Positions 6,724-14,536 of a DNA stretch of 18,552 nt are shown one piece after another. Location of the stretch: contig CALEIM010000175.1 of NCBI GenBank assembly GCA_937876395.1, positions 1 to 18,552 on the forward strand, read 5' to 3'. The notes beneath the pieces were generated by a model. It did not search any database and had not been told where the DNA came from. It saw only the letters and a list, made by a program, of their open reading frames with translations. This stretch comes from an uncultured Wenzhouxiangella sp. (GTDB lineage: Bacteria > Pseudomonadota > Gammaproteobacteria > Xanthomonadales > Wenzhouxiangellaceae). Both the position numbers and the translations under genes were made by a program. The stretch's first letter is position 1, and every line of letters begins with the position of its first letter.

Positions 6724-7800
6724 TTAGTCCGTTTCGGTAAGCAGTTCAGACTCGTCCGGGTGGGCTGCCAGCCCGGACACGCCTACGCCGATCAGGCGCA
6801 CTGCAAAGCCCTGCCGCCAGCCGGCCCAGTCTTCCAACAGCTCCCGCGCGACGCGCAGAATCACCTCGGCATCGCGGGTATAGCCCGCCAGCATGCGGCT
6901 GCGAGTCAGGGTTGAGAATCCGCCCGAGCGCAGCTTGATCGTGACCGTGCGGGCGTAGCAACTGCGCGCTGCGAGCTGCTCGGCGACGCGCCGGGCCTGA
7001 CCGGCCATCACCTCCACAAGTTGCTCGATCTCGTGCAGATTCTCGGCAAAGGTGGTTACCTGACTGATCGAGCGACGGCCACGGCTTACGCTCACTTCCC
7101 GCTCATCGATTCCGGCCGCACGCTCAATCAGTTCAGGCGCCTGGGCTCCGAACAGGGCAGTCAGCACATCCAGGCTGGTGCGGCGTAGCTGGCCGATGGT
7201 AAAGACGCCGACCCCGTGCAGGCGCTGCTCGCTGCGTGGTCCAATTCCCCACAGGCGGCGAATCGGCAGCGGATCAAGAAAACGCTGCACCTGCCCGGCC
7301 GGAATATGCACCAGGCCATCAGGCTTGTCGTAGTCGGACGCAATCTTGGCCAGCAGCTTGTTGTGAGCCAGGCCGACCGATGCGGTCAAGCCGGTGCGCT
7401 CGGCAATCGTGAGCTTGAGTCGGCGGCCGATGTCGAGCAGCACGCGCTCCTCGCGGTGCATTTGTTCGGTGATGTCCAGGAAGGCCTCATCCAGGCTGAT
7501 GCCCTCGATGCGTTCGGTCCATTCCTCAAAGCAGGCAAAGACCTGGCGAGATATTTCCCGATAACGATCAAAACGTGGTTTCACAAAGACGCCGGCCGGA
7601 CACAAACGGCGTGCCCGACTGGCCGGCATGGCCGATCGAACGCCAAAACGGCGGGCTTCATAACTGGCCGCAGCCACCACGCCGCGCCTGCCGGAGCCGC
7701 CGACCATCACCGGCCGCCCGCGCAGCTCCGGATTGTCGCGCTGCTCGACGCTGGCGAAGAAGGCATCCATATCGACATGGATGATTGAGCGCCGGGACAT
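6724..7800 (-). CDS. dinB: DNA polymerase IV (Y-family translesion polymerase)
   Basis: The 358-residue product copies damaged templates without proofreading. The Y-family catalytic carboxylates are visible: Asp10 in IHVDMDAFFASVEQ and Asp104/Glu105 in GISLDEAFLD. Other conserved pieces are GRPVMVGGSGRRGVVAAASY (fingers), GLAHNKLLAKIASDYDKPDG (palm), and the helix-hairpin-helix thumb LWGIGPRSEQRLHGVGVFTI; a little-finger domain follows. The C-terminus ends SELLTETD, with no obvious beta-clamp binding peptide of the usual QLVLGL type. The ATG at 7800 lies 27 bases after the pilZ stop, so it is likely the last gene of the long fab-pab-mltG unit and would be read constitutively. No LexA box was seen in the short gap. 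It occupies a place where tatD is often found after pilZ in related genomes. Confidence 0.95.
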   Translation of the reverse strand: MSRRSIIHVDMDAFFASVEQRDNPELRGRPVMVGGSGRRGVVAAASYEARRFGVRSAMPASRARRLCPAGVFVKPRFDRYREISRQVFACFEEWTERIEGISLDEAFLDITEQMHREERVLLDIGRRLKLTIAERTGLTASVGLAHNKLLAKIASDYDKPDGLVHIPAGQVQRFLDPLPIRRLWGIGPRSEQRLHGVGVFTIGQLRRTSLDVLTALFGAQAPELIERAAGIDEREVSVSRGRRSISQVTTFAENLHEIEQLVEVMAGQARRVAEQLAARSCYARTVTIKLRSGGFSTLTRSRMLAGYTRDAEVILRVARELLEDWAGWRQGFAVRLIGVGVSGLAAHPDESELLTETD

Positions 7801-7827
7801 CGGGGTGACCGGGCGGGCGGGATGAGC

Positions 7828-8166
7828 CTAAAGCGTTCGGGTCGGGGTGTCGCTGTCGAGCATGCCGGCCAGCAGCGAAACGATGGTGCTCTTGGCCTGC
7901 TGCCCTTCGGTGCTGTCGTTGAACTGAACGCCCACGCCACTGTTGATCGAGGGGCGACCAACGCCCGGGGTCAGCCAGGCCACTTTGCCCGGAATGGCGA
8001 TGCGTTCTTCGCCAAGCAAGCCGAGCAAAATGAGCACATCATCGCCGAGATTGAACTGCTTGGGAGTCGGCACGAACAGCCCGCCGTTGATCAGGAACGG
8101 CATGTAGGCGGCGTAGAGTTCCTGCTTGCTTTCGATGTGGTACGACAGTATGCCTTTTTGTGCCAT
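7828..8166 (-). CDS. pilZ: PilZ-domain type IV pilus adaptor protein
   Basis: The 112-residue product is close in size to the small stand-alone PilZ proteins needed for type IV pilus assembly. It shares the typical start (ILSYHIESKQELYAAYMPF then LINGGLFVPTPKQFNLGDDV) and the strand GVGVQFND near the C-terminus. The RxxxR and D/NxSxxG residues that bind cyclic di-GMP in other PilZ domains are not present, as in the pilus PilZ orthologues of Pseudomonas and Xanthomonas, which act through the PilB ATPase and FimX instead. The position directly after holB is also the usual one. The ATG at 8166 is 5 bases before the holB stop codon region (holB ends at 8171), so the genes are effectively adjoining. 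Cytoplasmic. Confidence 0.88.
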   Translation of the reverse strand: MAQKGILSYHIESKQELYAAYMPFLINGGLFVPTPKQFNLGDDVLILLGLLGEERIAIPGKVAWLTPGVGRPSINSGVGVQFNDSTEGQQAKSTIVSLLAGMLDSDTPTRTL

Positions 8167-8170
8167 GAGC

Positions 8171-9130
8171 TCAAATCCCGACCCGTTGCAAGGTTTCCCA
8201 TTCTAACAGCCAGCGCCCGAGCAGCAGGTCCTGGCGGACCGCGCCCCGCTCGGCTTCCAGACCTCCACTCAGGGCCTGCTGCCACAACCTGGCCAGGGCC
8301 CGTTGATCGGTGACGGAAGGCATGGCCAGATCATCAGGCTGCCAAACGTCGTCGCTGCCGCTGGCCCGGTGCATCAGCATGCTCAGCCAGCGCGCCAGCC
8401 ACTGCCAGGTGGCCGCCGGATCGCTCTGCCAGGTCTTGAGAATCTCGGTGAACGCGCGCTGTCCGGACAGGTCGGCAAGAATGGCCATGCCCGATTCAAG
8501 ACCGCCGGAGTCCAGCATCTCTCTGGCGGCCAGCGGTGCGCCGCCACACAGTGCCAGAGCCGCCCGGCGCGAGTTGGGTGCGGCGTCGGGACAGGCCTCC
8601 GCCAGCCAGGCCAGGCCGACGGATTCCGGCGGTGGCTGCAGGGCAAGGGGCTGGCAGCGCGAGCGTACGGTCGCTGCCAGGCGGGCCGGTCGCTGCGACA
8701 GCAGGATCAGCCAGGCCCCGGCCGGCGGCTCTTCGAGCGTTTTGAGCAGGGCGTTGGCAGCGTTCTGGTTCATGGCGTCGGCTGCTGCAATCAGGCCTAC
8801 GCGATGGGCGCCCAGCGAGGCGGTAAGCTGGAGGCGCTCGCTGAGATTGCGCACCTGGTCCACCTCGATGCTGCGTTTGTCTTCGGCCACCGCGACGACA
8901 AACAGGTCAGGATGGGTGCCGGAATCTATCAGACGGCAGGCCTTGCACTGCGCGCACGGCTGTCCGGCTGCCGGGCTGAGGCACAGCAGACGGCGCGCCA
9001 GCCACTCGCCCAGCGCCGTCTTGCCGGTGCCGGCCGGGCCGTGAATCAACGGTGCATGACCGAATCGGCCGGAGTCGATTCGAGTGGACAGATCGGTGCA
9101 GATCGCGTCAAGCCAGGGCAGCGTCATCAC
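8171..9130 (-). CDS. holB: DNA polymerase III delta-prime subunit
   Basis: The product (319 residues) is the delta-prime clamp-loader subunit that helps load the beta clamp during replication. It has a P-loop GPAGTGKT (31-38), four cysteines at 50, 59, 62 and 65 forming the usual zinc module, the stretch NQNAANALLKTLEEPPAG, and the SRC motif (157-159), whose arginine is the trans-acting arginine finger. After about residue 165 the sequence is variable, as usual for delta-prime. Two starts are possible: GTG at 9128-9130, which overlaps the tmk stop as GTGA, or ATG one codon later at 9127; both give the same domain. It lies between tmk and pilZ, the standard gammaproteobacterial order. Confidence 0.94.
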   Translation of the reverse strand: MMTLPWLDAICTDLSTRIDSGRFGHAPLIHGPAGTGKTALGEWLARRLLCLSPAAGQPCAQCKACRLIDSGTHPDLFVVAVAEDKRSIEVDQVRNLSERLQLTASLGAHRVGLIAAADAMNQNAANALLKTLEEPPAGAWLILLSQRPARLAATVRSRCQPLALQPPPESVGLAWLAEACPDAAPNSRRAALALCGGAPLAAREMLDSGGLESGMAILADLSGQRAFTEILKTWQSDPAATWQWLARWLSMLMHRASGSDDVWQPDDLAMPSVTDQRALARLWQQALSGGLEAERGAVRQDLLLGRWLLEWETLQRVGI

Positions 9131-9750
9131 AATCTGGCCTCAAGTGCGGCCGTGATCGCCGCCTGGACCTCGGCCATGCCCGGTCGAGCATCGATGCTGA
9201 CAATGCGCTCCGGGTAGCGCTCGGCGCGCTCACGGTAGTTGCGGCGCACACGCTCCATGAACTCGGGCCGATTCTGTTCCATTCGATCAGGGCGCTGATC
9301 GCGCTGCCCGATCCGGGCCAGGCCGATTTCAACCGGAATGTCGAGCAGCAGGGTCAGATCCGGCTCCAGGTCGGGATGCACAATGGCTGCCAGATGGTCG
9401 ACAACCGACTCTCCCAGTCCACGGCCGGCACCCTGATAGGCATGACTGGCGTCGGTAAATCGATCGCAGATCACGTCCTTGCCGGCGGCCAGGGCCGGAC
9501 GTATCACCTGCTCCAGGTTTTCGCTACGGGCGGCAAACATCAGTAGAAGCTCGCTCAGCGGTGCCAGCGCAGCGTAGGTCGGATCAAGCAGCATTTCCCG
9601 GATCTGCTCGGCTGCCGGGGTGCCGCCGGGCTCGCGGCTGATAACCACTACCCGGCCGCGCTGCTCCAGCCAGGCGCGGATGGTCGCAAGCGCGCTGGTC
9701 TTGCCGGCGCCCTCGCCGCCTTCAAGCGTAATGAATCGACCGCGCGTCAT
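9127..9750 (-). CDS. tmk: Thymidylate kinase
   Basis: The 207-residue product phosphorylates dTMP to dTDP in the cytoplasm, an essential step toward dTTP. It has the P-loop FITLEGGEGAGKTSA (GGEGAGKT at 11-18), the REPGGTPAAEQIREMLL segment that contacts the thymidine, the DRFTDASHAYQGAGRGLG motif (from residue 96) and a lid region with basic residues (QRDQRPDRMEQ). Length fits the family (about 205-215). The ATG overlaps the mltG stop by 4 bases (ATGA, 9747-9750), and its own stop overlaps the holB start, so the three genes are translationally coupled. Confidence 0.96.
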   Translation of the reverse strand: MTRGRFITLEGGEGAGKTSALATIRAWLEQRGRVVVISREPGGTPAAEQIREMLLDPTYAALAPLSELLLMFAARSENLEQVIRPALAAGKDVICDRFTDASHAYQGAGRGLGESVVDHLAAIVHPDLEPDLTLLLDIPVEIGLARIGQRDQRPDRMEQNRPEFMERVRRNYRERAERYPERIVSIDARPGMAEVQAAITAALEARL

Positions 9751-10748
9751 GGCCGCCCCCGAATGTAACGATTGACCGCCGCGTTGTGCTCGGCAAGCGT
9801 GTCGGAGAACTGATGGGTGCCGTCCCCTCGGGACACGAAATACAGGGCAGTGCCCGGCGCCGGATGGGCCGCGGCATGGAGCGAGGCACGCCCTGGTAAA
9901 GCGATTGGCGTGGGCGGCAGGCCGTGGCGGGTGTAGGTATTCCAGGGGTGATCGCTGCGCAGATGAACGCGCCGCAGGCGGCCGTCAAAGTCCTCACCCA
10001 GCCCGTAGGCAACGGTTGGATCGGTTTGCAGGCGCATGCCCTGTTCCAGGCGGCGCACGAACACACCGGCGACCTGGGTCCGTTCGGCCGAATGCCCGGT
10101 TTCGCGCTCAATCAGCGAGGCCATCACCAGAAGTTCATCCGGACTGCTCAGCGGCAACGTGGGATCGCGTCCCTGCCAAGCCTCGTTCAGCGAGGTCTCC
10201 ATTGCCAGGTATGCGCGGCGCAGCAGGTCAAAGTCGCTGGAACCGCGAACAAAAAAGTAGGTTTCTGGCAGGAATCGTCCTTCTGCCGGGCAATCCGGGC
10301 AGCCCAAACGCGTCATCAGGCTGACCTCGTCATCATCGGCACTGAGCGGTTTGAGCCGGGTATCCAGGGCCAGTTGGTGACGGAGCTGGTTCAGCGTCCA
10401 GCCTTCTGGAATCGTGAATCGATGGCGCAAAACCTCACCACTTTCAAGCTGATCGAGCAGATCCTGGACTGTGATACCAGGTTGAAGGCGATACTCGCCG
10501 GCCTGGATGCGCGGCTGGCTCAGGCGCCCGAACAGACGCCAGCGCCAGTCATGCGCGCTCAAGCCCAGCCATTCGAGCTGGGAGACAAGGCTGCGAAAGC
10601 TGCTGCCGCTGTCCAGCCACAGGGTTACTTCCGAGCCGCTGTTGAGCGGTTCCTGTGTGAAATCCCGCCAGTCAGCGAGCAAGCGGGCGCCGCTCAGCGC
10701 GCTGAGCGCTACGGCGGCAACGAGGATGACGAGGATCAGCCTGCGCAT
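9747..10748 (-). CDS. mltG: Endolytic peptidoglycan transglycosylase MltG
   Basis: The 333-residue product is a YceG-family lytic transglycosylase that cuts nascent glycan strands near the inner membrane and so limits their length. One N-terminal membrane anchor is visible (residues about 4-24, LILVILVAAVALSALSGARL), followed by a LysM-like region (ITVQDLLDQLESGEVLRHRF, then TIPEGWTL) and the catalytic domain with RFLPETYFF (158-166) and MASLIERETGHSAER, whose glutamates at 214/216 include the catalytic residue, then MRLQTDPTVAYGLG. The ATG at 10748 lies inside the 3' end of pabC, a 13-base overlap; the protein after it is a normal anchor, so the start is credible. The pabC-mltG-tmk-holB order is conserved widely. 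Confidence 0.95.
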   Translation of the reverse strand: MRRLILVILVAAVALSALSGARLLADWRDFTQEPLNSGSEVTLWLDSGSSFRSLVSQLEWLGLSAHDWRWRLFGRLSQPRIQAGEYRLQPGITVQDLLDQLESGEVLRHRFTIPEGWTLNQLRHQLALDTRLKPLSADDDEVSLMTRLGCPDCPAEGRFLPETYFFVRGSSDFDLLRRAYLAMETSLNEAWQGRDPTLPLSSPDELLVMASLIERETGHSAERTQVAGVFVRRLEQGMRLQTDPTVAYGLGEDFDGRLRRVHLRSDHPWNTYTRHGLPPTPIALPGRASLHAAAHPAPGTALYFVSRGDGTHQFSDTLAEHNAAVNRYIRGRP

Positions 10749-11554
10749 TCGAATAATTTTTCCCAGAGCTGCTGCCAGCGGCGGACCAGAGGTGGAATGG
10801 TCAGCGCGCGCTCATCGAGCATGCGCACCGGCCGAATCCCGGCAATCGAGTTTATCATCAGGATCGCTTCGGCCCGGTCGATATCCACGGCGTGCAGACG
10901 GGCACGTGAAATGGCGCCATCGGCTGCCTGTTCAAGCCAGCTCAAGCCTACCCCCGCCACGCCGGCCCGATCGAGTATCGGCGTCAGTGCAGCACCGTCA
11001 ACGAGCAACACGACGTTGCCGGCGATCGACTCGATCAGCTCGCCGCTGGTGGCAAACACCAGCGCTTCATCCACGCCGGCCCGGCGGGCGTGCTCAGCCG
11101 CGAGCACTTGCTCAAGGCGATTGCCGTGTTTGATGCCGGCCAGGCCTGAACTTTCGGCCAGGCGAACCGGGCTGCGATGCACGACAAGACCCCGCTTGCG
11201 CTGCTCTTCGAGATGTTCAGGCCATTTGCGCCGCGTGAGTACGCGTCGCAGGCTGGGTTCTGCGAGCGGCTCAAAGGCATGCCCGCCGCTGCCGCGGCTC
11301 AGGCTGATGCGAACCACACCATCGCCGCGCTCACCGAGCAGCAGCCGGCATTCGGCAGCCAGCAGCTCGGGGTCGGGGACTGGCATGAACAGGCGCGGCG
11401 CGGAGTCTTTCAGGCGCGCCATATGATGCTGCCAAAGCGGCGCGCGACCGGCGCGAAAGGCGATGGTCTCGAAAAGCTGATCGCCATACAAAAAGGCCCG
11501 GTCGTCGGCCGGAATGGACCTGGCCGGCTGGCCGTTGACCAGATGCTCAAGCAT
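10736..11554 (-). CDS. pabC: 4-amino-4-deoxychorismate lyase
   Basis: The 272-residue product is a PLP enzyme of the class IV aminotransferase fold that splits aminodeoxychorismate into p-aminobenzoate and pyruvate for folate synthesis. Visible features are the start LVNGQPARSIPADDRAFLYG with DQLFET, the Schiff-base lysine at residue 142 in SGLAGIKHGNRLEQVL, and the phosphate-binding part SGELIESIAGNVVLL. The frame is open to 11632 but the first 26 residues there are proline/arginine-rich and antisense-like; the ATG at 11554 is the correct start because the family begins there and the length then matches E. coli PabC (269). It overlaps the 3' end of pabB by 8 bases and its own stop lies inside mltG. 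Confidence 0.93.
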   Translation of the reverse strand: MLEHLVNGQPARSIPADDRAFLYGDQLFETIAFRAGRAPLWQHHMARLKDSAPRLFMPVPDPELLAAECRLLLGERGDGVVRISLSRGSGGHAFEPLAEPSLRRVLTRRKWPEHLEEQRKRGLVVHRSPVRLAESSGLAGIKHGNRLEQVLAAEHARRAGVDEALVFATSGELIESIAGNVVLLVDGAALTPILDRAGVAGVGLSWLEQAADGAISRARLHAVDIDRAEAILMINSIAGIRPVRMLDERALTIPPLVRRWQQLWEKLFECAG

Positions 11555-12875
11555 GGCCAATTGCGGCCAGCAGGCCGCGCGCCTTGGTCTCGGTTTCGGC
11601 CAGTTCGGCGGCGGGATCGGAGTCGGCGACAATCCCCGCCCCGGTACGGAATTGAATACGCTTTCCGCTGACTGCCATTGAGCGAATCAGGATGTTGAGG
11701 TCCATGCGTCCATCCAGACCCAGATAGCCGAGCGCGCCCGTATAACAGCCACGGCCGCCGCCTTCCAGCTCTGCAATGATCTCCATGCAGCGCAGTTTGG
11801 GGCAGCCGGTGATTGTGCCGCCGGGAAATACCGCGCGGATGACATCAATCGCGTCCTGGTCCGAACGAAGCTTCCCGCGCACGTTGGAAACGATGTGATG
11901 CACATGGGCGTAGCTTTCAACAATCATCAGCTCATCGACTTCGACCGAGCCGATCTGGCACACCCGCCCGAGATCATTGCGCTCCAGATCGATCAGCATG
12001 ATGTGTTCGGCGCGCTCTTTTTGATTGGCCATCAGCTCACGTTCCAGCAGGCGGTCTGCCTGCCGCGAGTGTCCGCGTGGCCGGGTTCCGGCGATGGGCC
12101 GGGTCTGAACCTGACCGTCGCGGACATCCACCAGGCGCTCGGGTGAGGAACTAACGACGGTGGCGCCGGGCAGTTGCGCCAGGGCAGCAAAAGATGCGGG
12201 GTTGGAGCGCGCCAGCTCGGCGTAGAGGGCGGCTGGATCGATTGGGGTCGGGCCGCAGGCTTCCCAGCCGCGCGACAGATTGACCTGGAATACGTCGCCG
12301 GCCCGGATGTATTCGCGAATTCGCTCAACCTTGTGCATGAAATCAGCACCTGGCTCAGATCGGAGTTCAAGTCCGTGCGGCATAGCGGAATCCGCCGGTG
12401 CTGCGCTGGCGGCTGTGTCCAGCTCCGCGATCGCCGCCTCCAGCTCGGCTTCGTTCTCGGCCACCAGCCAGCGCTGCCCGCTGAGCTGATCGTCGAGCAC
12501 GGCCGAACGGCAGCGTCTTGCCAGAGCGACGGGCAATTCGTCCTCGGCCGGTGGCAGTTCCAGGCCCGGCTCGATTTCGGCAGCCAGTTCGTAACCCAGG
12601 TAAACAAACCAGCCACCGCAAAAAGGCAGCGTGGTCGACTGACAGGTGACTCGCTCGCGACTCAGCCGGGATTGCAGCCGATCAAGAAAACCTGATGTTC
12701 CCCGTTTCGCCAGCATGGCGGGCTCGTCAGGGTCGGCGCGCAGCAACATGGACCAGCGACCGAGCTGGCCGGCACTGGCCGAACTGGCCAACAGAAATGG
12801 CCAGCGATCAGGAAGTTGGCGATGCAGCCCGAGCAGTGACGGGCTGGCCGTCACCTCGCGGATCAGCGGCTTCAT
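11547..12875 (-). CDS. pabB: Aminodeoxychorismate synthase component I
   Basis: The 442-residue product belongs to the chorismate-utilising enzymes and makes 4-amino-4-deoxychorismate from chorismate and ammonia. Motifs include AGDVFQVNLSRGWEA, SSPERLVDVRDGQVQTRPIA, DLERNDLGRVCQIGSV, HHIVSNVRGKL, FPGGTITGCPKLRCMEII with the following EL, and GAGIVADSDPAAELAETETK. The PI-x-GT position carries Ala262 (12090-12092) rather than the lysine of E. coli PabB; both variants are known in the family. TrpE is the main alternative, but the direct coupling to pabC and the shorter N-terminus favour PabB. No PabA glutaminase gene is in the window. It overlaps fabF by 4 bases (ATGA, 12872-12875) and pabC by 8. 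Having pabB as well as pabC within the fab cluster is less common than pabC alone. Confidence 0.92.
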   Translation of the reverse strand: MKPLIREVTASPSLLGLHRQLPDRWPFLLASSASAGQLGRWSMLLRADPDEPAMLAKRGTSGFLDRLQSRLSRERVTCQSTTLPFCGGWFVYLGYELAAEIEPGLELPPAEDELPVALARRCRSAVLDDQLSGQRWLVAENEAELEAAIAELDTAASAAPADSAMPHGLELRSEPGADFMHKVERIREYIRAGDVFQVNLSRGWEACGPTPIDPAALYAELARSNPASFAALAQLPGATVVSSSPERLVDVRDGQVQTRPIAGTRPRGHSRQADRLLERELMANQKERAEHIMLIDLERNDLGRVCQIGSVEVDELMIVESYAHVHHIVSNVRGKLRSDQDAIDVIRAVFPGGTITGCPKLRCMEIIAELEGGGRGCYTGALGYLGLDGRMDLNILIRSMAVSGKRIQFRTGAGIVADSDPAAELAETETKARGLLAAIGHA

Positions 12876-14119
12876 TCAAAGCGTTTGAGCAACAGGGTGC
12901 CGTTGGTTCCACCGAAGCCGAAGGAATTGCTCAGCGCTGCCCGGATCGGGCGCTCGCGCGCTTGATGAGGCACCAGGTCAAGATCTCGGCATTCCGGGTC
13001 CACTTCGTCGAGGTTGATCGTCGGTGGAATGATGCCTTGCTGAAGCGCCAGCGCGGTGAAAATCGCTTCCACACCGCCGGCGGCACCGAGCAGGTGGCCG
13101 GTCATCGACTTGGTTGAGCTCATCATCAGCTTGGGCAGATGATTGCCAAAGCAGGTTCTGGCGGCCGCGCATTCCGCGCGGTCGCCGAGCTGGGTTGAGG
13201 TGCCGTGCGCATTGATATAGTCGACATCGGACGGATCCAGGCCGGCATCGGCTATGGCGTTTTGCATGCACAGCGCCGCCCCCTGCCCGCCGGCCGATGG
13301 AGACGTGATGTGATAAGCGTCTCCGCTCATGCCATAGCCGGAAATTTCAGCGTAAATCCTTGCACCGCGCCGGCGCGCGCGCTCAAGCTCTTCCAGAACC
13401 AGCACCCCGGCCCCGTTGCTGAGCACAAAGCCGTCGCGGTCCACGTCCCAGGGTCTACTGGCCAGCTCCGGCTCGGCGTTGCGAGTCGATAGGGCCTTGG
13501 CCGCGGTAAAGCCGCCGTAGGCTGTCGGGGTGGTGCCAAATTCCGCGCCGCCGGCGATCATCACGTCGGCATCGCCATAGGCAATCAGGCGTGCGGCGTC
13601 ACCGATATTGTGGGTCGCCGTTGAGCAGGCGGTCACGATGGAAATGTTGGGACCACGGTAGCCAAACTTGATGGAGACGTTTCCGGAAATCATGTTAATG
13701 ATCACGCCGGGCACAAAGAACGGCGAGATGCGCCGGGGACCGTGTTTGAGATAACTCTTGTGAGTCTCTTCGATGGTCGAGATCCCGCCGATCCCCGCAC
13801 CCAGAGCCAGGCCGATGCGATGAGCATCTTCCGGATGTGATTCCAGGCCGGCATCGGCAATCGCCTGAATGGAAGCCGCCATACCGTAGTGAATGAAGGT
13901 ATCGCTCTTGCGAGCCTCCTTCGGACCCAGGTAGTCGGCAATGTCGAAATCGCTGACCTCACCGGCTATCTGGGCTGGAAAGCGTTCGGCGTCGAACGCT
14001 GTCAGTGGTCCGATGCCGCTGCGCCCGTTGCAGACAGCATCCCAGGCGCTGGCCACATCGTTGCCGACCGGCGATATGCAGCCCATGCCAGTAATGACGA
14101 TACGTCGGTCACCACGCAT
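12872..14119 (-). CDS. fabF: 3-oxoacyl-ACP synthase II (KAS II)
   Basis: The 415-residue product elongates acyl-ACP with malonyl-ACP in cytoplasmic type II fatty acid synthesis. The thiolase-fold condensing-enzyme residues are all present: nucleophile Cys165 in IVTACSTATHNIGD, His305 in YINAHGTSTQLGDRAE, Lys337 in SSTKSMTG and His342 in GHLLGAAGGVEAIF, and the closing SNSFGFGGTNGTLLL. The N-terminus RRIVITGMGCISPVGNDVAS begins as the family does. The length equals that of E. coli FabF within a few residues. It starts 65 bases after the acpP stop and its own stop overlaps the pabB start, so it sits at the hinge between the fatty-acid and folate parts of the operon. FabB is excluded by the FabF-type motifs and by the acpP-fabF order. 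Confidence 0.96.
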   Translation of the reverse strand: MRGDRRIVITGMGCISPVGNDVASAWDAVCNGRSGIGPLTAFDAERFPAQIAGEVSDFDIADYLGPKEARKSDTFIHYGMAASIQAIADAGLESHPEDAHRIGLALGAGIGGISTIEETHKSYLKHGPRRISPFFVPGVIINMISGNVSIKFGYRGPNISIVTACSTATHNIGDAARLIAYGDADVMIAGGAEFGTTPTAYGGFTAAKALSTRNAEPELASRPWDVDRDGFVLSNGAGVLVLEELERARRRGARIYAEISGYGMSGDAYHITSPSAGGQGAALCMQNAIADAGLDPSDVDYINAHGTSTQLGDRAECAAARTCFGNHLPKLMMSSTKSMTGHLLGAAGGVEAIFTALALQQGIIPPTINLDEVDPECRDLDLVPHQARERPIRAALSNSFGFGGTNGTLLLKRFE

Positions 14120-14184
14120 TCCAGTCTCCTGCCGGCGTTGTAGTCAAGGACATTTCAAAACCTTCAAGGGCTGCCGTCACGCGA

Positions 14185-14424
14185 CTACTTGTCGACGTTG
14201 GCCGAGACGTAATCGATCGCCTGCTGAACGCTGGTGATCTTTTCGGCTTCCTCGTCGGGGATCTCGCACTCGAACTCTTCTTCAAGTGCCATGACCAGTT
14301 CGACGGTGTCCAGGGAGTCAGCGCCGAGGTCATCAACGAAGGAGGCGCTGGAGGTTACCTCTTCTTCTTTGACGCCCAGTTGCTCAATAACGATCTTCTT
14401 GACGCGATTTTCAATGCTGCTCAT
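14185..14424 (-). CDS. acpP: Acyl carrier protein
   Basis: This is a complete 79-residue acyl carrier protein, which carries growing acyl chains on a 4'-phosphopantetheine arm. The attachment site is Ser37 in FVDDLGADSLDTVELVMALE, and the acidic helix II that docks FabD, FabG, FabH and FabF follows. The C-terminus AEKITSVQQAIDYVSANVDK is typical. The frame is open to 14484, but the ATG at 14424 is the right start: the family begins MSSIENRVKKIV and AGAGGA lies about 8 bases upstream. A promoter with an embedded inverted repeat lies at 14471-14500, so acpP can be transcribed apart from the genes before it, as expected for this abundant protein. Confidence 0.97.
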   Translation of the reverse strand: MSSIENRVKKIVIEQLGVKEEEVTSSASFVDDLGADSLDTVELVMALEEEFECEIPDEEAEKITSVQQAIDYVSANVDK

Positions 14425-14470
14425 TACTAAAGTCCTCTTTGAAAACAGAAGGGTTGCCCGAAGCGGGCAC

Positions 14471-14500
14471 ATTGTAGTGAACAATTTCGCTCACTGCCAG
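14471..14500 (-). promoter_or_regulatory. acpP promoter with a 20-bp inverted repeat between -35 and -10
   Basis: On the minus strand CTGGCA (14495-14500, 4 of 6) and TACAAT (14471-14476, 5 of 6) are 18 bases apart, placing the start of transcription near 14464 and a leader of about 40 bases before acpP. The spacer is filled by an inverted repeat at 14476-14495, reading AGTGAACAATTTCGCTCACT on the plus strand, with outer AGTGA/TCACT arms perfect and inner pairs partly wobble. Its position is that of an operator. The AGTGAAC half-site resembles, from memory, sites of TetR-type fatty acid regulators such as DesT of Pseudomonas; that link is inference. Confidence 0.5.
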
Positions 14501-14509
14501 CTTGTCAGA

Positions 14510-14536
14510 CTTGCGGCTTATAGCGTATGCCGCAAG
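14510..14536. other. Strong hairpin between fabG and acpP
   Basis: CTTGCGGC (14510-14517) and GCCGCAAG (14529-14536) form a perfect 8-bp stem; ATA/TAT inside the loop can extend it by three pairs after a 2-base bulge. In the direction of transcription (minus) it is not followed by a T-run, so it is not a standard terminator. It lies just upstream of the acpP promoter and could be an RNA processing or stability element, or a weak stop between fabG and acpP. An A7 tract (14545-14551, T7 on the minus strand) lies on the fabG side. Confidence 0.4.

Noticed and set aside
8100..8166. Cyclic di-GMP binding by the PilZ protein
   Set aside because: The RxxxR and D/NxSxxG residues are absent, and the protein matches the non-binding pilus PilZ group.
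8303..9217. A 304-residue plus-strand frame
   Set aside because: Antisense to holB and tmk, both strongly supported; composition is Gln/Arg/Gly-rich with no recognisable motif.
9924..11426. A 500-residue open frame on the plus strand
   Set aside because: It is the antisense shadow of mltG and pabC, which have complete domains and active sites; the translated sequence is rich in Arg/Ser/Pro and shows no domain.
11555..11632. Longer pabC start at 11632
   Set aside because: The extension lies within pabB and is Pro/Arg-rich; the PabC family begins at the ATG at 11554.
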